A stretch of 64,000 nt of DNA, from contig NW_001799066.1 in assembly GCF_000165425.1 (NCBI RefSeq), forward strand, positions 434,001-498,000, written 5' to 3'. Positions 31,617 through 42,102 of the stretch are shown piece after piece. The translations under genes and the position numbers were made by a program. The notes beneath the pieces are model-generated. The model saw only the letters and a program-made list of their open reading frames with translations. It did no database searches and had not been told where the DNA came from. How positions within the stretch are numbered: the first letter of the stretch is position 1; every line of letters begins with the position of its first letter. This DNA is from Paramecium tetraurelia (Eukaryota; Ciliophora; Oligohymenophorea; Peniculida; Parameciidae).

Positions 31617-32276
31617 TTTATTTCCAAATTTACTAATGTCTTTTAAGAATATATGTATTTCTCTCTATAAACTAAACTCAATTATTAATTACTTTTAATA
31701 AACCTAAAATTTCAACTATCACAAAGTACTTAAATATTAATGAGTTCTGGGTTGCCTATATAGAATTGAATTATTCTTTGTTATTTTTTTTGCTATGAGG
31801 TTTCTTGTTTTTCCAGTTATATATGGAATTCTAAATTGTCATTCAAAATTTTTGTTGTTTAATTCTAAAAAGATGAATCAATGTAATTAATCTTTTTTTT
31901 TTAAGATGTATGACTGATAGGATTATTTACAATTCTCGAATGTTAAAAATAGTTTTTGATATAGTATTCAGAGAATTAGATATATTTTAAATTATGTTAC
32001 AATTATTTATTGATTATTCATTCCTAATTTTTGGTAATGGGTTAAAGGAGATCAATTTCTGATTATTTCTTCATTACATTAAATATTTGTGAATATTTTT
32101 GATAAGAAGAATCCTTCTTCTAAGAAATTAAGACATTTTTAATTCTTATATTTATTTTCATTCAATTTGATAATATTTAAGTAATCATTTACTAAAAATA
32201 ATTTCAGATAAAATCAATACAAGATTGGTTTATATTTTAGGTTTTTAATTATAATGTTCAAATTGAATTTCCTATT
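31617..32276. other. Intergenic, nothing recognised
   Basis: 660 bp of AT-rich sequence with frequent TGA in all frames I examined. No gene, RNA or repeat seen. Confidence 0.35.
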
Positions 32277-33480
32277 TCAATTTTAATGAAATTTGCATTA
32301 GCTTGTTTGATAGTTTCTTGCTTTCTTATAAAAAATATATTTGTTAGAAATTAGACTTAAATTATTTGTTGAATATTGTGATTGTAAATTGATAGGACTG
32401 TATATCAACTGCTTTATATTATGAAGTTTCCTCTTCACAGGAAGAATTTTTGAATCCAAATTCGAATTTGTAACTATATAATTATAATTGTGTAGTGAAA
32501 TTAAATATGTTCTTTTTTACAATATTCCTATGAAATCCTAGGATAAATGAATTATATCAAGTCAATACATTGCCATATTATTTTTACTCATTATATTTAA
32601 TAAATATTAAATTATGATGCTAATTTAAAATTGCTTATGATTTTGGCTTTTAGAAGGCAAATAATTAATCTTGATGGGCAAATTCAATTAATAAATCCAT
32701 ATATTCAACTGATGTGTTAGATTAAATTTATATATTAGCTTTTACGCATATTTTATTAATTGTAAAACATTTAATAGTTTTATTTTCTACTTCCAATAGT
32801 TAAGGATAGATCTAAAGGCTAAATCAGTTTTCCATTATTTGAAATAAGAATGGCAAAATATTTATAAGTAGAAACGATAGGAAATATAACAAGTTTTGAA
32901 GTCCTATTATTTTATGATGATGAATAAGAAATAATCTACTTTAAGTTTATAAACCTAAAGTTCATTTTTAGGTGAAATTTTAAAAAGTAATTAGAGACAG
33001 ACATTTGTATTGTTGTTCTTTTTCAGTCATTATATCATTTGAAAATTGGAAACTTTGATAATTAAATTTGAAAGAATTTCATAATTTACTTAAAAATTCT
33101 TCCAAATATATATATTTATTAAAATTAGCAGGAGAGAGGGGATAAATCATGTTTAATTGTAATAGGTCTAAATTTATCATTTGTTGGAATTTAAGGATGA
33201 ACATTGCTTGAATTCAAAATTCTTCCCCTACAGCATAGTTAGTTTGTTATAATTGTAGAGTCTGTTCAAATATCTAAAAATCAGGAAGTGTTTTTTTTAA
33301 CAATCTCTTATAAAAATGTCATCTTTAGAAATGGCCCTAATGATGACATTTTTATTAAAGTTCCATTAAATCAATCAAGGATTAAGGTTAAAGTGAAGTT
33401 AGTTTTTAGAGATTTTAATTAGATCTTTTTAAGAAATCTTAAGAAATTATTAATAGCTGCATTAGTTGGAAAAACAAGCA
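32277..33480 (-). pseudogene. Interrupted unknown gene
   Basis: Several minus-strand stretches look coding, with TAA/TAG glutamines and ordinary composition: TLPDFQIFEQTLQLQQTNYA, NLDLLQLNMIYPLSPANFNK, KLVIFPIVSTYKYFAILISN, VEYMDLLIEFAHQDQLFAFQ and, after a 31-nt GT-AG intron near 32530-32560, YNYIVTNSNLDSKILPVKRK, ending at TGA 32277. They are separated by TGA codons (for example near 33200 and 33085) or frame changes that no short intron I tried would remove. I recognise no family. Either a decaying gene or a badly sequenced one. Confidence 0.4.
33310..33355. repeat. 14-bp perfect inverted repeat
   Basis: Arms at 33310-33323 and 33342-33355 (core AAAAATGTCATC and its complement) with an 18-nt loop. 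It could fold into a hairpin in DNA or RNA. It lies inside the interrupted unknown gene. Confidence 0.6.
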
Positions 33481-34039
33481 AAATAAGTAAGTTTAGATAA
33501 AGCAAGGTGATTTATAGAAAGTAATTAACTAAATTTATAAAATTAGAACTATTATTTAAGAATTGATTATAATTTAACTTTACACTAATTAAAGAATGGT
33601 TAGAAAGCTCAGCAAAATTAACATAATACTAAAATTTACAAAATGGCAAAATTCATTTTTAATCTTTAAAAATTTTTAAATATGGGGTGGAATTGTTGAA
33701 ATTATAAGTTCGAAAGGTTTTTCTTTAATATTACAAATACAATTATTTTTTGACTTGTTTTAGTTAATAAAAATTTTTCAAAACATAGGTTCTTTTGTTT
33801 CTTGAAATTAAGATTTTGGAAGTAGAAGTAGAATAAAAATATGTCTGATATACAAAATATATTGTTGTTCAAACAAAGTAGGTAGGAATATGGTAATGGT
33901 CATCTTTATTTTCTTTTGTAAGTAAAACATAGAAATTATAATTCAATATTCAATCTAATCCAAAGATTTCTTGATGAATGGTAAAGTAGATGATAATTGG
34001 TTATTCATTTATTGTATTGATCAAGAAAAAAGGATGTGA

Positions 34040-34220
34040 TTGTGATGTTTTTCTTATAAACTATTTAAAAGAATTCCACAATATGCCTATTGGATTCAAC
34101 TGGGTGTGTCAGGTGGTAATCAAATGTTTACACAATTCTATAATTTTGCCACTTCTTTTACTTGTGTTTAAGACTATTATCAAGAAAAAATACAAAAGCC
34201 TTGCCATCATAGTGCAGTTT
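34040..34220 (-). mobile_element. Tc1/mariner-like transposase remnant, copy A
   Basis: Read on the minus strand, this 180-bp stretch shows decayed pieces of the C-terminal DDE domain: LDN followed by HK, then a LPP.TPS block and a WNSFKQFIRK-like segment, in shifting frames. It is clearly similar (roughly three quarters identical by eye) to copy B in the opposite orientation. This is the DDE_3 (IS630-Tc1-mariner) pattern xDNxxxHK...LPPxxPxxNPIE. Several breaks; not functional. Confidence 0.6.
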
Positions 34221-34589
34221 TAACACCCTAGTTCATTAAATAAGGTGATAACAACAAACTTTACTATTCACACAACCTAATTGACTTTTAAAAGCTAAAA
34301 TTATTTTTACTCCCAATTGACCCTAATACTACAATAGTATCTGTTTTGTTGTGATAATCAGAAATCTTAATTTACTGATATTTGCCTATATCTATTTTGT
34401 ATTTTGTCCATTAGTTCTAATATTCAATCAGAAATATATAGTTATATTTAAATAAATTATTACAAAGCAAACGTATGAATTTAATCTTCTTGTGGTTTCA
34501 TAAAAATCGTTTATTTGCACTAATGATGAATGCTATATTAGAAAAATATTAATGGTGAGATAATAAATGTTGGTTAATTTAAAGACAAC
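34221..34589. other. Spacer between inverted transposase remnants
   Basis: About 370 bp of AT-rich DNA between copies A and B. I see no frame of interest and no clear terminal repeat, though a formal self-comparison was not possible. Confidence 0.3.
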
Positions 34590-34760
34590 TTATAAGGCTT
34601 CTTATTTGTTCTTGATAATCGTCCTATACACAAGTAAAAAGAGTAGCAGAATTATACATTTGTTTACCACCATACACACCCAGTTTAACCCAATAGAAAG
34701 ACTGCGGAATACTTTTAAATAGTTTATTAGAAAAAAATCAAAAACACATATCCTAATGGA
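34590..34760 (+). mobile_element. Tc1/mariner-like transposase remnant, copy B
   Basis: Plus-strand pieces LDNRPIHK, then LPPYTPSL and FNPIERLRNTFKQFIRKK, in two or three frames, match the conserved D (LDN) and E (NPIE) region of Tc1/mariner-type transposases. The spacing between the two acidic residues is shortened, so this is a broken fragment. It is an inverted relative of copy A about 400 bp upstream. Confidence 0.65.
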
Positions 34761-35777
34761 TAAATTAATTAATCCCTAATGCATTACAGAGGAATAATTG
34801 AATAACTGCGTGTAACTTATTTTAAGATTTGCCTTAATATAATTGTTTTTCATTCATTTTTTAACGTATATTGTTCTTTTTGTATCATTAAATAGATTAT
34901 ACTTGTATCAATAATTGAAATTTGTACCTTCTGCTTTTAAGAAAAAATTAATTGCTGAAATGCTGTCGTTTTTATATTCCTCTTTTTTCAAAATTAACCT
35001 GTAACTGAATATTATCTTTCTTTTTTGTTTAAAACTTTGGATGCAGTTCAAACAAAAGGTAAAAAAGTATCAGCTGAATAAAATTTATTCATTTATTTTC
35101 AAAATGGTTTGTGGTTTTCTAAAGTAATTCTACAATGACATTCTGGATATATTAATTCCACATACCCTGATCTAAAAAAGTGTATATAATTTAAGAATTA
35201 AGGTTTAATAAAATCAATTTTGAAAACTAACTTTAAATAGATTTCATAAGTCAACCATAATTATTAATTACAAAACAATATTAAAAGCCGATCTAAAAGC
35301 ATGAAATATTTAATTAAAAAAAGCTTAAAATAAAACTATAGTAATTCGAAGCGTGTTTGATTCACTAATAAATACTTAACTTTTACGCCAATAGTTTAAG
35401 ATTTTTGTTAATAAATTCTATTGAGATTGAATCGATTTTTGAGTAAAGATTATTAAATTGTGAAAAGAAATTATTCTGTTCAATTTATTACTTATAAATT
35501 TATGGAAATTAAAATTTAGATCTCCATTTATCTTGAAATGGTAGGCTTGCTCAATAAAATAGTGGTATTTTAGTGACTTAATATAACTAAGGTCTATCAT
35601 TAAAATTTAGGTTGTTCTGTTAATAATTGTATTTTTATCTAATATTATGTATATTTTGCAAAATGAGATTGTAAATGTCATAAATTAAGGAAAAAAATTA
35701 TAACCCCAAACAATAACACATTGTATAAAATTAAATTACAAATCTTTCCCTTAAAAATTGTAAAATAACATTTTAAA
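34761..35777. other. AT-rich stretch, no gene recognised
   Basis: About 1 kb next to the transposase remnants. No convincing frame, RNA gene or repeat. It may be the decayed remainder of the element. Confidence 0.3.
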
Positions 35778-36140
35778 ATGGTATACTAAATAAATCAAAT
35801 AGTTATATTTTATTGTATAAAATTAGAAAAAGAGACTATTTCAACTCATTCATTGTTTTTATAAAAATTACACAAAAAGATAACTGATTTTGATAGATAT
35901 TTTGTATTAAATTGCGAATAATAGTAATAATATACAACACTTTTTAATGGTTTATAAGGTAAAATCACAAATAACATTTACAAACTTGATAAAGTTATAC
36001 AAAATTATTTTAAAAGCAATACAGATGAAGAATTAGATAGCCCTAATTATTCACAAATGCACACCACTTCTCAAGAAATTTTAGAATTCAAATTTCATTT
36101 GATTTTACTAGATATTATTGAAAAATTGACTTTTGTTTGA
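35778..36140 (+). CDS. Small unknown protein
   Basis: Clean frame of 120 residues from ATG 35778 to TGA 36138-36140, with TAA/TAG glutamines. Starts MVYQINQIVIFYCIKLEKET; later FDRYFVLNCEQQQQYTTLFN and SNTDEELDSPNYSQMHTTSQ. No domain recognised. The composition looks coding, but the length is short enough that chance is possible. Confidence 0.5.
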
Positions 36141-36426
36141 AAAATACTTATATGAATCTAACATGTTTAGCAATATTAAGATAGGTTAACAATTCAAAGT
36201 GATTTATTTATTTGTTTGTTTATGAATTACCCTATAGTGAATAATATAACATATTATTGGTTTTACATTTAAATATACATGTAAATGTCTAAATTAATTT
36301 ATTAAATAACCAACCATCAATACATAAGAATTTATTGTATAAGTAAATATTTCATCTGTAATATCCTTGATCTAGAAACAATTATCAATTCTTTTTGATA
36401 GAACAACCAAAACATTATTCACAGGT

Positions 36427-36897
36427 ATGCTTAGAAATAATATGTCAAAAAAGCAAAAATTGATCCAGTGTTTCTGCTCTTATGAACTAATGTTTCGGTA
36501 CGAAAAGCCAGATTAATAATTTATTGATGCTAAAAATGGCTTTAATGCTTCATTTATTGTATATGAAACAAATGCTAATTATTGTGATATATCAAAAATC
36601 ACATTCAGGTCAGAATAAATGAAAGATCTAAGTTTTCCAAATGTTAATGATGTATGGGTGGAAACTATATATTAATGATGAAACTAAATGATTTTCTAGA
36701 TCTTAATCTTTAAAAACAAATAAATTAGAATCAAGTGTTGCTGTAATATGCAGCAAATAATCCTTTTGATGATAGATACAAAGTAAATCACCTCAAGAAT
36801 ATTAATGGTGGTTTGTAACTAACAGGATTAGCATGGATATCTAACATAAGAAAATTCATTATTACATTATTAAAAATAAAGAAAAAATATTGAATTA
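36427..36897 (+). CDS. Unknown protein, two coding-like parts
   Basis: ATG 36427 opens a frame with IQCFCSYELMFRYEKPDQQF and SKITFRSEQMKDLSFPNVND; a second part, in another frame after about 36700, reads INQNQVLLQYAANNPFDDRY and INGGLQLTGLAWISNI and ends at TGA about 36897. An intron or slip near 36650-36700 would join them. Not recognised. Convergent with the next gene (27 bp). Confidence 0.4.
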
Positions 36898-36923
36898 AGA
36901 TGATTGAATCCAATAAAGTATAT

Positions 36924-38233
36924 CACAAGCAATTTCGTATAATTCTAAGGAAGGAACTATAACATTCTATTACTCCATTTATGTTTTATTTTATATTTTA
37001 ATAAATCTAAACTAAGATTTAGTTTTCAAACTGCTGAATTTTCTGAAATAATTTCAATATTCTACTTATATATTTAATAGAAGAGGAGGTAAAACTTTAA
37101 ATGAACTATGCTTAGCGTTCATTCATTTCTTATTTATGGGACTCAAAGTCATGTTTTACAGAATGCAAAAGAGTTTGGAGATCTCTCATCGTTCGTATTT
37201 CTGGCAATATAAATGAGGTCTTTTCAAAATTAAATTTTCTAACAAATAAATCAATTAATTATTGAATTTTCTCATTGATAAATGAACTACTTTATTTTGG
37301 TTTCTTAGAGTTATTTTTTGACATCATTAGCCTCTCATTCAAAATATCCTCATACTTCAGTTCTGGTATAACTTATAAATCAAAATCTAATTCAAATAAT
37401 ATCACAATAATTAAGGCTAATCTTTGTTAATGGCATCTGAAAAGTAGGAATATTAGGTCTTTACAAAAGTTGAAACTTTCTAAAGCGATTTCTTTATCAA
37501 TTTTCAATTAATCTTCTCTTAATTACTTTACTTTTTCAAGCAATTCTGCACTCAAAGGCCAGCCTAATAGAAGTAAAAAAATATCTTACAAAGAGATTTT
37601 GTTTAAAATTTTATTGCTTAGATGCTGTTTTATTTAAATTATTCATTGTTCAAAAATTATAGAATGAAATTCTCTTAAAGCAATTCTGACGCTTAATCCA
37701 TTATATAATTGTAGAATCTCTTCAAAATTATGATATAAGTCTTTTATGTAGTACGTCTTTTATTAATTACACAAGTTATCTTTTGTAGACATTTTCCAAA
37801 GTAATTATTCAAATCTTATTTAGATAAATAAATACACTCTTTGCTTTATTGTTTTAAATCCTTAGCTTTTTATAGATGAAATAATTTTTGTTTTTTCACT
37901 TGTTGATCTATAGGATCAAATTCGCCAAAGGTTCTATTATTACAACCCAACTGAAAAAGTATTTCATATTAACAATTTAAATGACCATTCGATAATAAAT
38001 GATCATTCAATGCTTGTTCGATTGGTAATTTTGTTGGAAATATTAATTTTTGTTAACAAACTTGGCATTAATATTCATTCTCCGATATCTATAGGAAATA
38101 CTGCAATTTAGACTAATTTCTTTAACAATTCATGTTTTAAGGATTTAAATAATAATTATTCATTAGCTAAATTTGAATTATAAATTAACTAGGAATATTT
38201 TAGTTGAAAAATGAATAATACAATATCCTCCAT
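36924..38233 (-). CDS. Unknown protein with Cys-pair (zinc-finger-like) motif
   Basis: ATG 38233 (MEDIVLFIFQLKYSQLIYNS) to TGA 36924, about 430 residues. A CQVCQQKL motif followed by His and Cys residues (LNDHLLSNGHLNCQYEI, LGCNNRTF) suggests a zinc-binding domain near residues 60-110. The rest is helical, with FCKDLIFLLFRCHQQRLALI, EIRTMRDLQTLLHSVKHDFE and a coiled-coil end. Frame changes are needed near 38110 and 37560, perhaps one short intron and one slip. A TRAF- or E3-like role is possible but not shown. Confidence 0.55.
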
Positions 38234-38772
38234 TCATTAAATAACAAACCTATGTAAATAAATATGTTAATGATTAGTGCAAGAATGATTTAATAAACAT
38301 AGTTATTAATATTTGCCATAATTGATTATCGATTAATGAATAATTTATTTATTTTTGAATTAGAAATAGAATCCTAAAACTGATCTAATGTAATAACTAG
38401 AACTTAATTATGAAATCATTATGTGAAATTTCAAGAAATACATATTTTCAAAAAATGTAGAATGAATGTTTCAGAAGCAAATGTAAAACCAAAAAAGTTA
38501 TCATACAATTTTGAAATTGTGTTGGTTTGAATTATATTTTAATTGTATATGAATGCGTTATTATTTGGGGCTTATCAGTGTTTTTTTCTTAAATTTATAA
38601 CATAGATTATAGATATATTTACGGTTGAACTTTCAGATAAATGGAGCAAATAATAAGACTGATTTATGTAGTGCTGGGCAATAGCCAATCTCATCTGCAA
38701 AATATAAATAATATTATATCAATATACAATAATTAACAGAAAAACTCATAATTTTAATTAATATATTTGAAA
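38234..38772. other. Intergenic, nothing recognised
   Basis: 540 bp of AT-rich sequence upstream of the minus-strand gene and before the hairpin. No frame or RNA gene that I can support. Confidence 0.3.
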
Positions 38773-38816
38773 TATACTAAGTCAATAAAATACAACTATT
38801 TTATTGACTTAGTATA
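38773..38816. repeat. 19-bp perfect hairpin
   Basis: Arms 38773-38791 and 38798-38816 are perfect reverse complements (core ATACTAAGTCAATAAAAT) with a 6-nt loop. The right arm runs straight into the first copy of a direct repeat bordering the N gap. A cruciform here could have hindered sequencing. Confidence 0.8.
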
Positions 38817-38917
38817 AAATATTAAATAATAACAATAATTATTATATAAAAAAATAAAAATTATAATTTATATTAAATTTGGGAAATCCATTAAATTGAT
38901 TGATTTGTGAACAAAAC
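38814..38917 (+). repeat. Direct repeat copy 1, left of the gap
   Basis: This 104-bp AT-rich block is almost identical to 39278-39380; the only differences I see are one substitution and one missing base in a GGG/GGT context. It abuts the unknown bases. Confidence 0.85.
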
Positions 38918-39067
38918 NNNNNNNNNNNNNNNNNNNNNNNNNNNNNNNNNNNNNNNNNNNNNNNNNNNNNNNNNNNNNNNNNNNNNNNNNNNNNNNNNNN
39001 NNNNNNNNNNNNNNNNNNNNNNNNNNNNNNNNNNNNNNNNNNNNNNNNNNNNNNNNNNNNNNNNNNN
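38918..39067. other. Assembly gap (150 N)
   Basis: A run of 150 unknown bases, a scaffold gap. Because the left flank is repeated 210 bp beyond the gap, its true size and even the local order are doubtful. Confidence 0.99.
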
Positions 39068-39277
39068 AGCCTATACATGATTCATCTTGACTTCACTTCG
39101 AATGATTTCATTACAGAATTGTTAACTAAGTTAAAAGACAAGACTTCAAAATAAAATGAAACTAGTTGAGGTATTGTCTAATTTTACAAATACCGCCTAG
39201 CCTCTTCCTTTACTATTGGATTCAGACATGTTTGATTGAATTATTTATCAGTGAAATTTTATTCTTTATCTTTTGAA
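39068..39277 (+). other. Gap-flanking segment with possible C-terminal coding fragment
   Basis: The first part reads DFTSNDFITELLTKLKDKTS followed by a few residues and TGA (about 39168). It could be the end of a gene lying in the gap. The rest up to the second repeat copy has no recognisable content. Confidence 0.25.
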
Positions 39278-39380
39278 ATAAAATATTAAATAATAACAAT
39301 AATTATTATATAAAAAAATAAAAATTATAATTTATATTAAATTTGGTAATCCATTAAATTGATTGATTTGTGAACAAAAC
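39278..39380 (+). repeat. Direct repeat copy 2
   Basis: Near-identical partner of 38814-38917. It ends in TGTGAACAAA, which recurs inverted about 70 bp downstream (around 39460), forming an imperfect palindrome. Confidence 0.85.
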
Positions 39381-39757
39381 CAAAATATATTATCCAAAAT
39401 AATGTTGACTAACAAATCTAATTTATTAAATTAGAATTAAATATAAAAAGCTTTGTTCACAGATTGGATCAATCTTTATATACATTAAAATTAGATATTT
39501 TAAAAGTTAATTGCTTCAAATCCTATTCAAGCAGCAACTACTAACTTTTTAGTTTGTCAAATTTATTTTATTTATATGAGCGTTGACAGTTAGTAATTGT
39601 TTACTCAATAACATTTTCAACTTATTTGGCATTCTAATGATAATCCTCTTCAGATCTTATCAATAAGGCTATATACAATCTAGTTTGGCTTATAGTTGAG
39701 TATAATAATTGTCTTATTCATTTTGTAGCGCATTTTAATATTTTGAATAGTAGAATT
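39381..39757. other. Intergenic with a weak inverted repeat
   Basis: AT-rich. Apart from the inverted TGTGAACAAA motif around 39460 I see nothing supportable. Confidence 0.3.
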
Positions 39758-40104
39758 TCACAGCACCATAATTTTCTTTTTGGGGTTGAAATTCTATTAC
39801 TGCATCGATTGCCTAAATTGAGACATAGATCTCATGGTACTAATAAATTTGGATGAATTAAACTCATTTCTCATTTCAACATTTGGTGATTAATTTAGCA
39901 CTACAATAGATTTCAAAGGACTCCCTTGAAAATCTAATGTAAATTTATCTAACATTACTTGAAACTGATGTTCTCTATTTGGATTTTGTTTACCCAAAAC
40001 TTATTTCTGAGTAGCCAAATTTATATTATTCTTTTTGTTTTACTAAGAAGCCTAGATAACAGAATTAACAAGTTTGATACTAATTTAAAGATAGTTTAAG
40101 CCAT
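39758..40104 (-). CDS. Small unknown protein
   Basis: ATG 40104 (MAQTIFKL), then a 29-nt GT-AG intron near 40050-40080, then a clean frame to TGA 39758; about 105 residues. Contains FQVMLDKFTLDFQGSPLKSI, STMRSMSQFRQSMQQQNFNP and a basic end KKKIMVL. TAA/TAG glutamines support coding. No domain recognised. Confidence 0.6.
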
Positions 40105-40384
40105 AAATTATTTTGATTTAAACTTATTGTGAATCTTTTATCTGTAATTTTGCGATTGTTATAACAGATATAAATTCATAAAAAATAAAATAATATTTAA
40201 GAATGATATTTCTATTCATATTGTAACCAATGACGAAATCAATTATTATTCGACTTTTAAACATATTCACAGAAAAACAATTTGAATAATAACAATATAA
40301 ACATACTTTGTAACAATATTGAAAAAATATATATTAAAAATTTTGATTAATAATATCATTGTTCAAAAATTAATTATTTATTTG

Positions 40385-41354
40385 ATGTCTATAATTGGAG
40401 TATTGGGTGGTATTTGTTCAGGAAAATAGTTATTTTGTTAGTTAATGAAAGAAATGTATGACTATTAAATAGTTTACTTTGATCAGGAAATTGATCTGAA
40501 TAAAACTGCTATGCAGATATATAATAACTGGAATACTCCTACAATTATCACAGCAATCACCACGAAGGAGCAGATACGAGTCTTGAAGAAAAGAAACTAT
40601 TTTCATTTAATATATTTGGACTCACCTTCATTTACAAGATATAGAAGATATTGTGAAAAGCATGAAATAATTAAGTTTGAAGATTTCGTGAGACTTGATG
40701 ATAAAGTATGAGAAATTTTCACTATATAAGCAAAAATATGATCTAGATTTCTTAGAGTTGTCAAAGAATTGCAAGGTTTATCTTAAAAATAATACAAACA
40801 CTTTTGAAGAATTCAGAAATTACTTGAAACAATAAATGGCTAAGATCATTAGACCATTTCGACCTGATTGGGATGTATATTTTATGAAAGTAAGATTATT
40901 AACATCATAGATTGCATATACAGTCAAATAAAGAAGCAATTGCATGAAAAAGAGTGTCGGGGCGGTGTTAATTAACAACAATAAAAGAATTTTAAGTACT
41001 TCTTATAATGGAACTCCAAAAGTGATGAAAAATTGTAATGAAGGAGGGTGTGATGTTTGCAAGGAATCATAAACTTTAGACTTGATTTTATATAAGTGTA
41101 TGTGCATTCATGCAGAAGAAGGATGCATCTTAGAATTAGGAATCACACAAACTAGAAATACTACTTTGTATACAACTTTGTTTCCGTGTGTTTGGTGTTG
41201 TAAAGCCCTTTTGTAAGCTGTATGATTTAGAAATTATTTTAAGGAAGTTTCAAGAATAGTTTATTGTGAATAAGGCAACTGGGATCTATCTTTAAAAATT
41301 ATATAAAATTTAATCAAATATGATTAGATAGATATTGAGCAATATATTTATTGA
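40385..41354 (+). CDS. Deoxycytidylate (dCMP) deaminase
   Basis: Converts dCMP to dUMP for thymidylate synthesis. The C-terminal half is the zinc deaminase domain: CMKKSVGAVLINNNKRILST, SYNGTP, zinc/active-site IHAEEGCILE (HAE) and TLFPCVWCCKALL (PCxxC). The N-terminal about 150 residues form an extension beginning IIGVLGGICSGK, a P-loop-like start as in the yeast Dcd1 arrangement. Introns: 40706-40730 (25 nt), 40890-40910 (21 nt), 41220-41243 (24 nt). The frame is clean throughout to TGA 41352-41354; about 300 residues. All catalytic residues are present, so probably active. Confidence 0.93.
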
Positions 41355-41412
41355 GTTTTTTACAAATTATAAACTATGGTAATAATAGTATTAAATATTA
41401 ATTGTAATTATT

Positions 41413-42010
41413 AATGAAAAAAAATAATTCAAGTGATAAAAAATCAAAAAATAATTTTATCAACCAAATTGTAAATAGGATTTGGAGTAAAAAAATGGAT
41501 AATAATAAAAAAATTAGAATGTATATATCCTGATCGGGTGAAAATTGAGAGGTAATGTTAATTAAATCTATCCATATAAGAGAGAACAATGAAAAGTTAA
41601 GAAATATTTTATAAATTCATGAGGAAGAATAATAATATTTTATTTGAATATTTTGATTAATTTGATATATTTGAGAATTTATTGGAAGAAAGATATTTTG
41701 CCATTCATCCAATATGATATTTCTATTTTATATGAGTCAAATGATAAGGTTAATAAAGTTAATTCCTATAATTCAATAAATATCATAAAAGGACTATTGC
41801 AATGGTACAATGAGTTAGATTAAACGCAGATAGAATTTCATTAGTATTGAATGTTATATTATATGAAGGAATAAATTGAAAGTAATTAGTGAGGGATATG
41901 TAAGGAAAATTAGGATATAAAACGTGAAATGAAATTAGTTACATCAAAAGTTTCTTTAGCTTTCCAAATTTTGAAAAGACTTAGGTTCATTACAATTAGG
42001 ATATTCTGTA
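41413..42010 (+). pseudogene. Interrupted unknown protein
   Basis: Coding-like pieces: MKKNNSSDKKSKNNFINQIV, CIYPDRVKIERENNEKLRNI (joined by a 29-nt intron near 41553-41581), DQFDIFENLLEERYFAIHP, NSINIIKGLLQWYNELDQTQ and EMKLVTSKVSLAFQILKRL. Frame changes separate them near 41530, 41725, 41850 and 41890. No family recognised. Its breaks resemble those in the next gene. Confidence 0.4.
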
Positions 42011-42102
42011 ATAATTTGTTTTAAATTGTTATAATAATAGTGAATTGTTAATATATATTTATATACAAAAATTAAGAATTTAGAAATTCATTAATAAAAA
42101 AA

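Noticed and set aside
41398-41589. Minus-strand hydrophobic frame
   Set aside because: It overlaps coding-like plus-strand sequence with reassigned glutamines and looks like a shadow.
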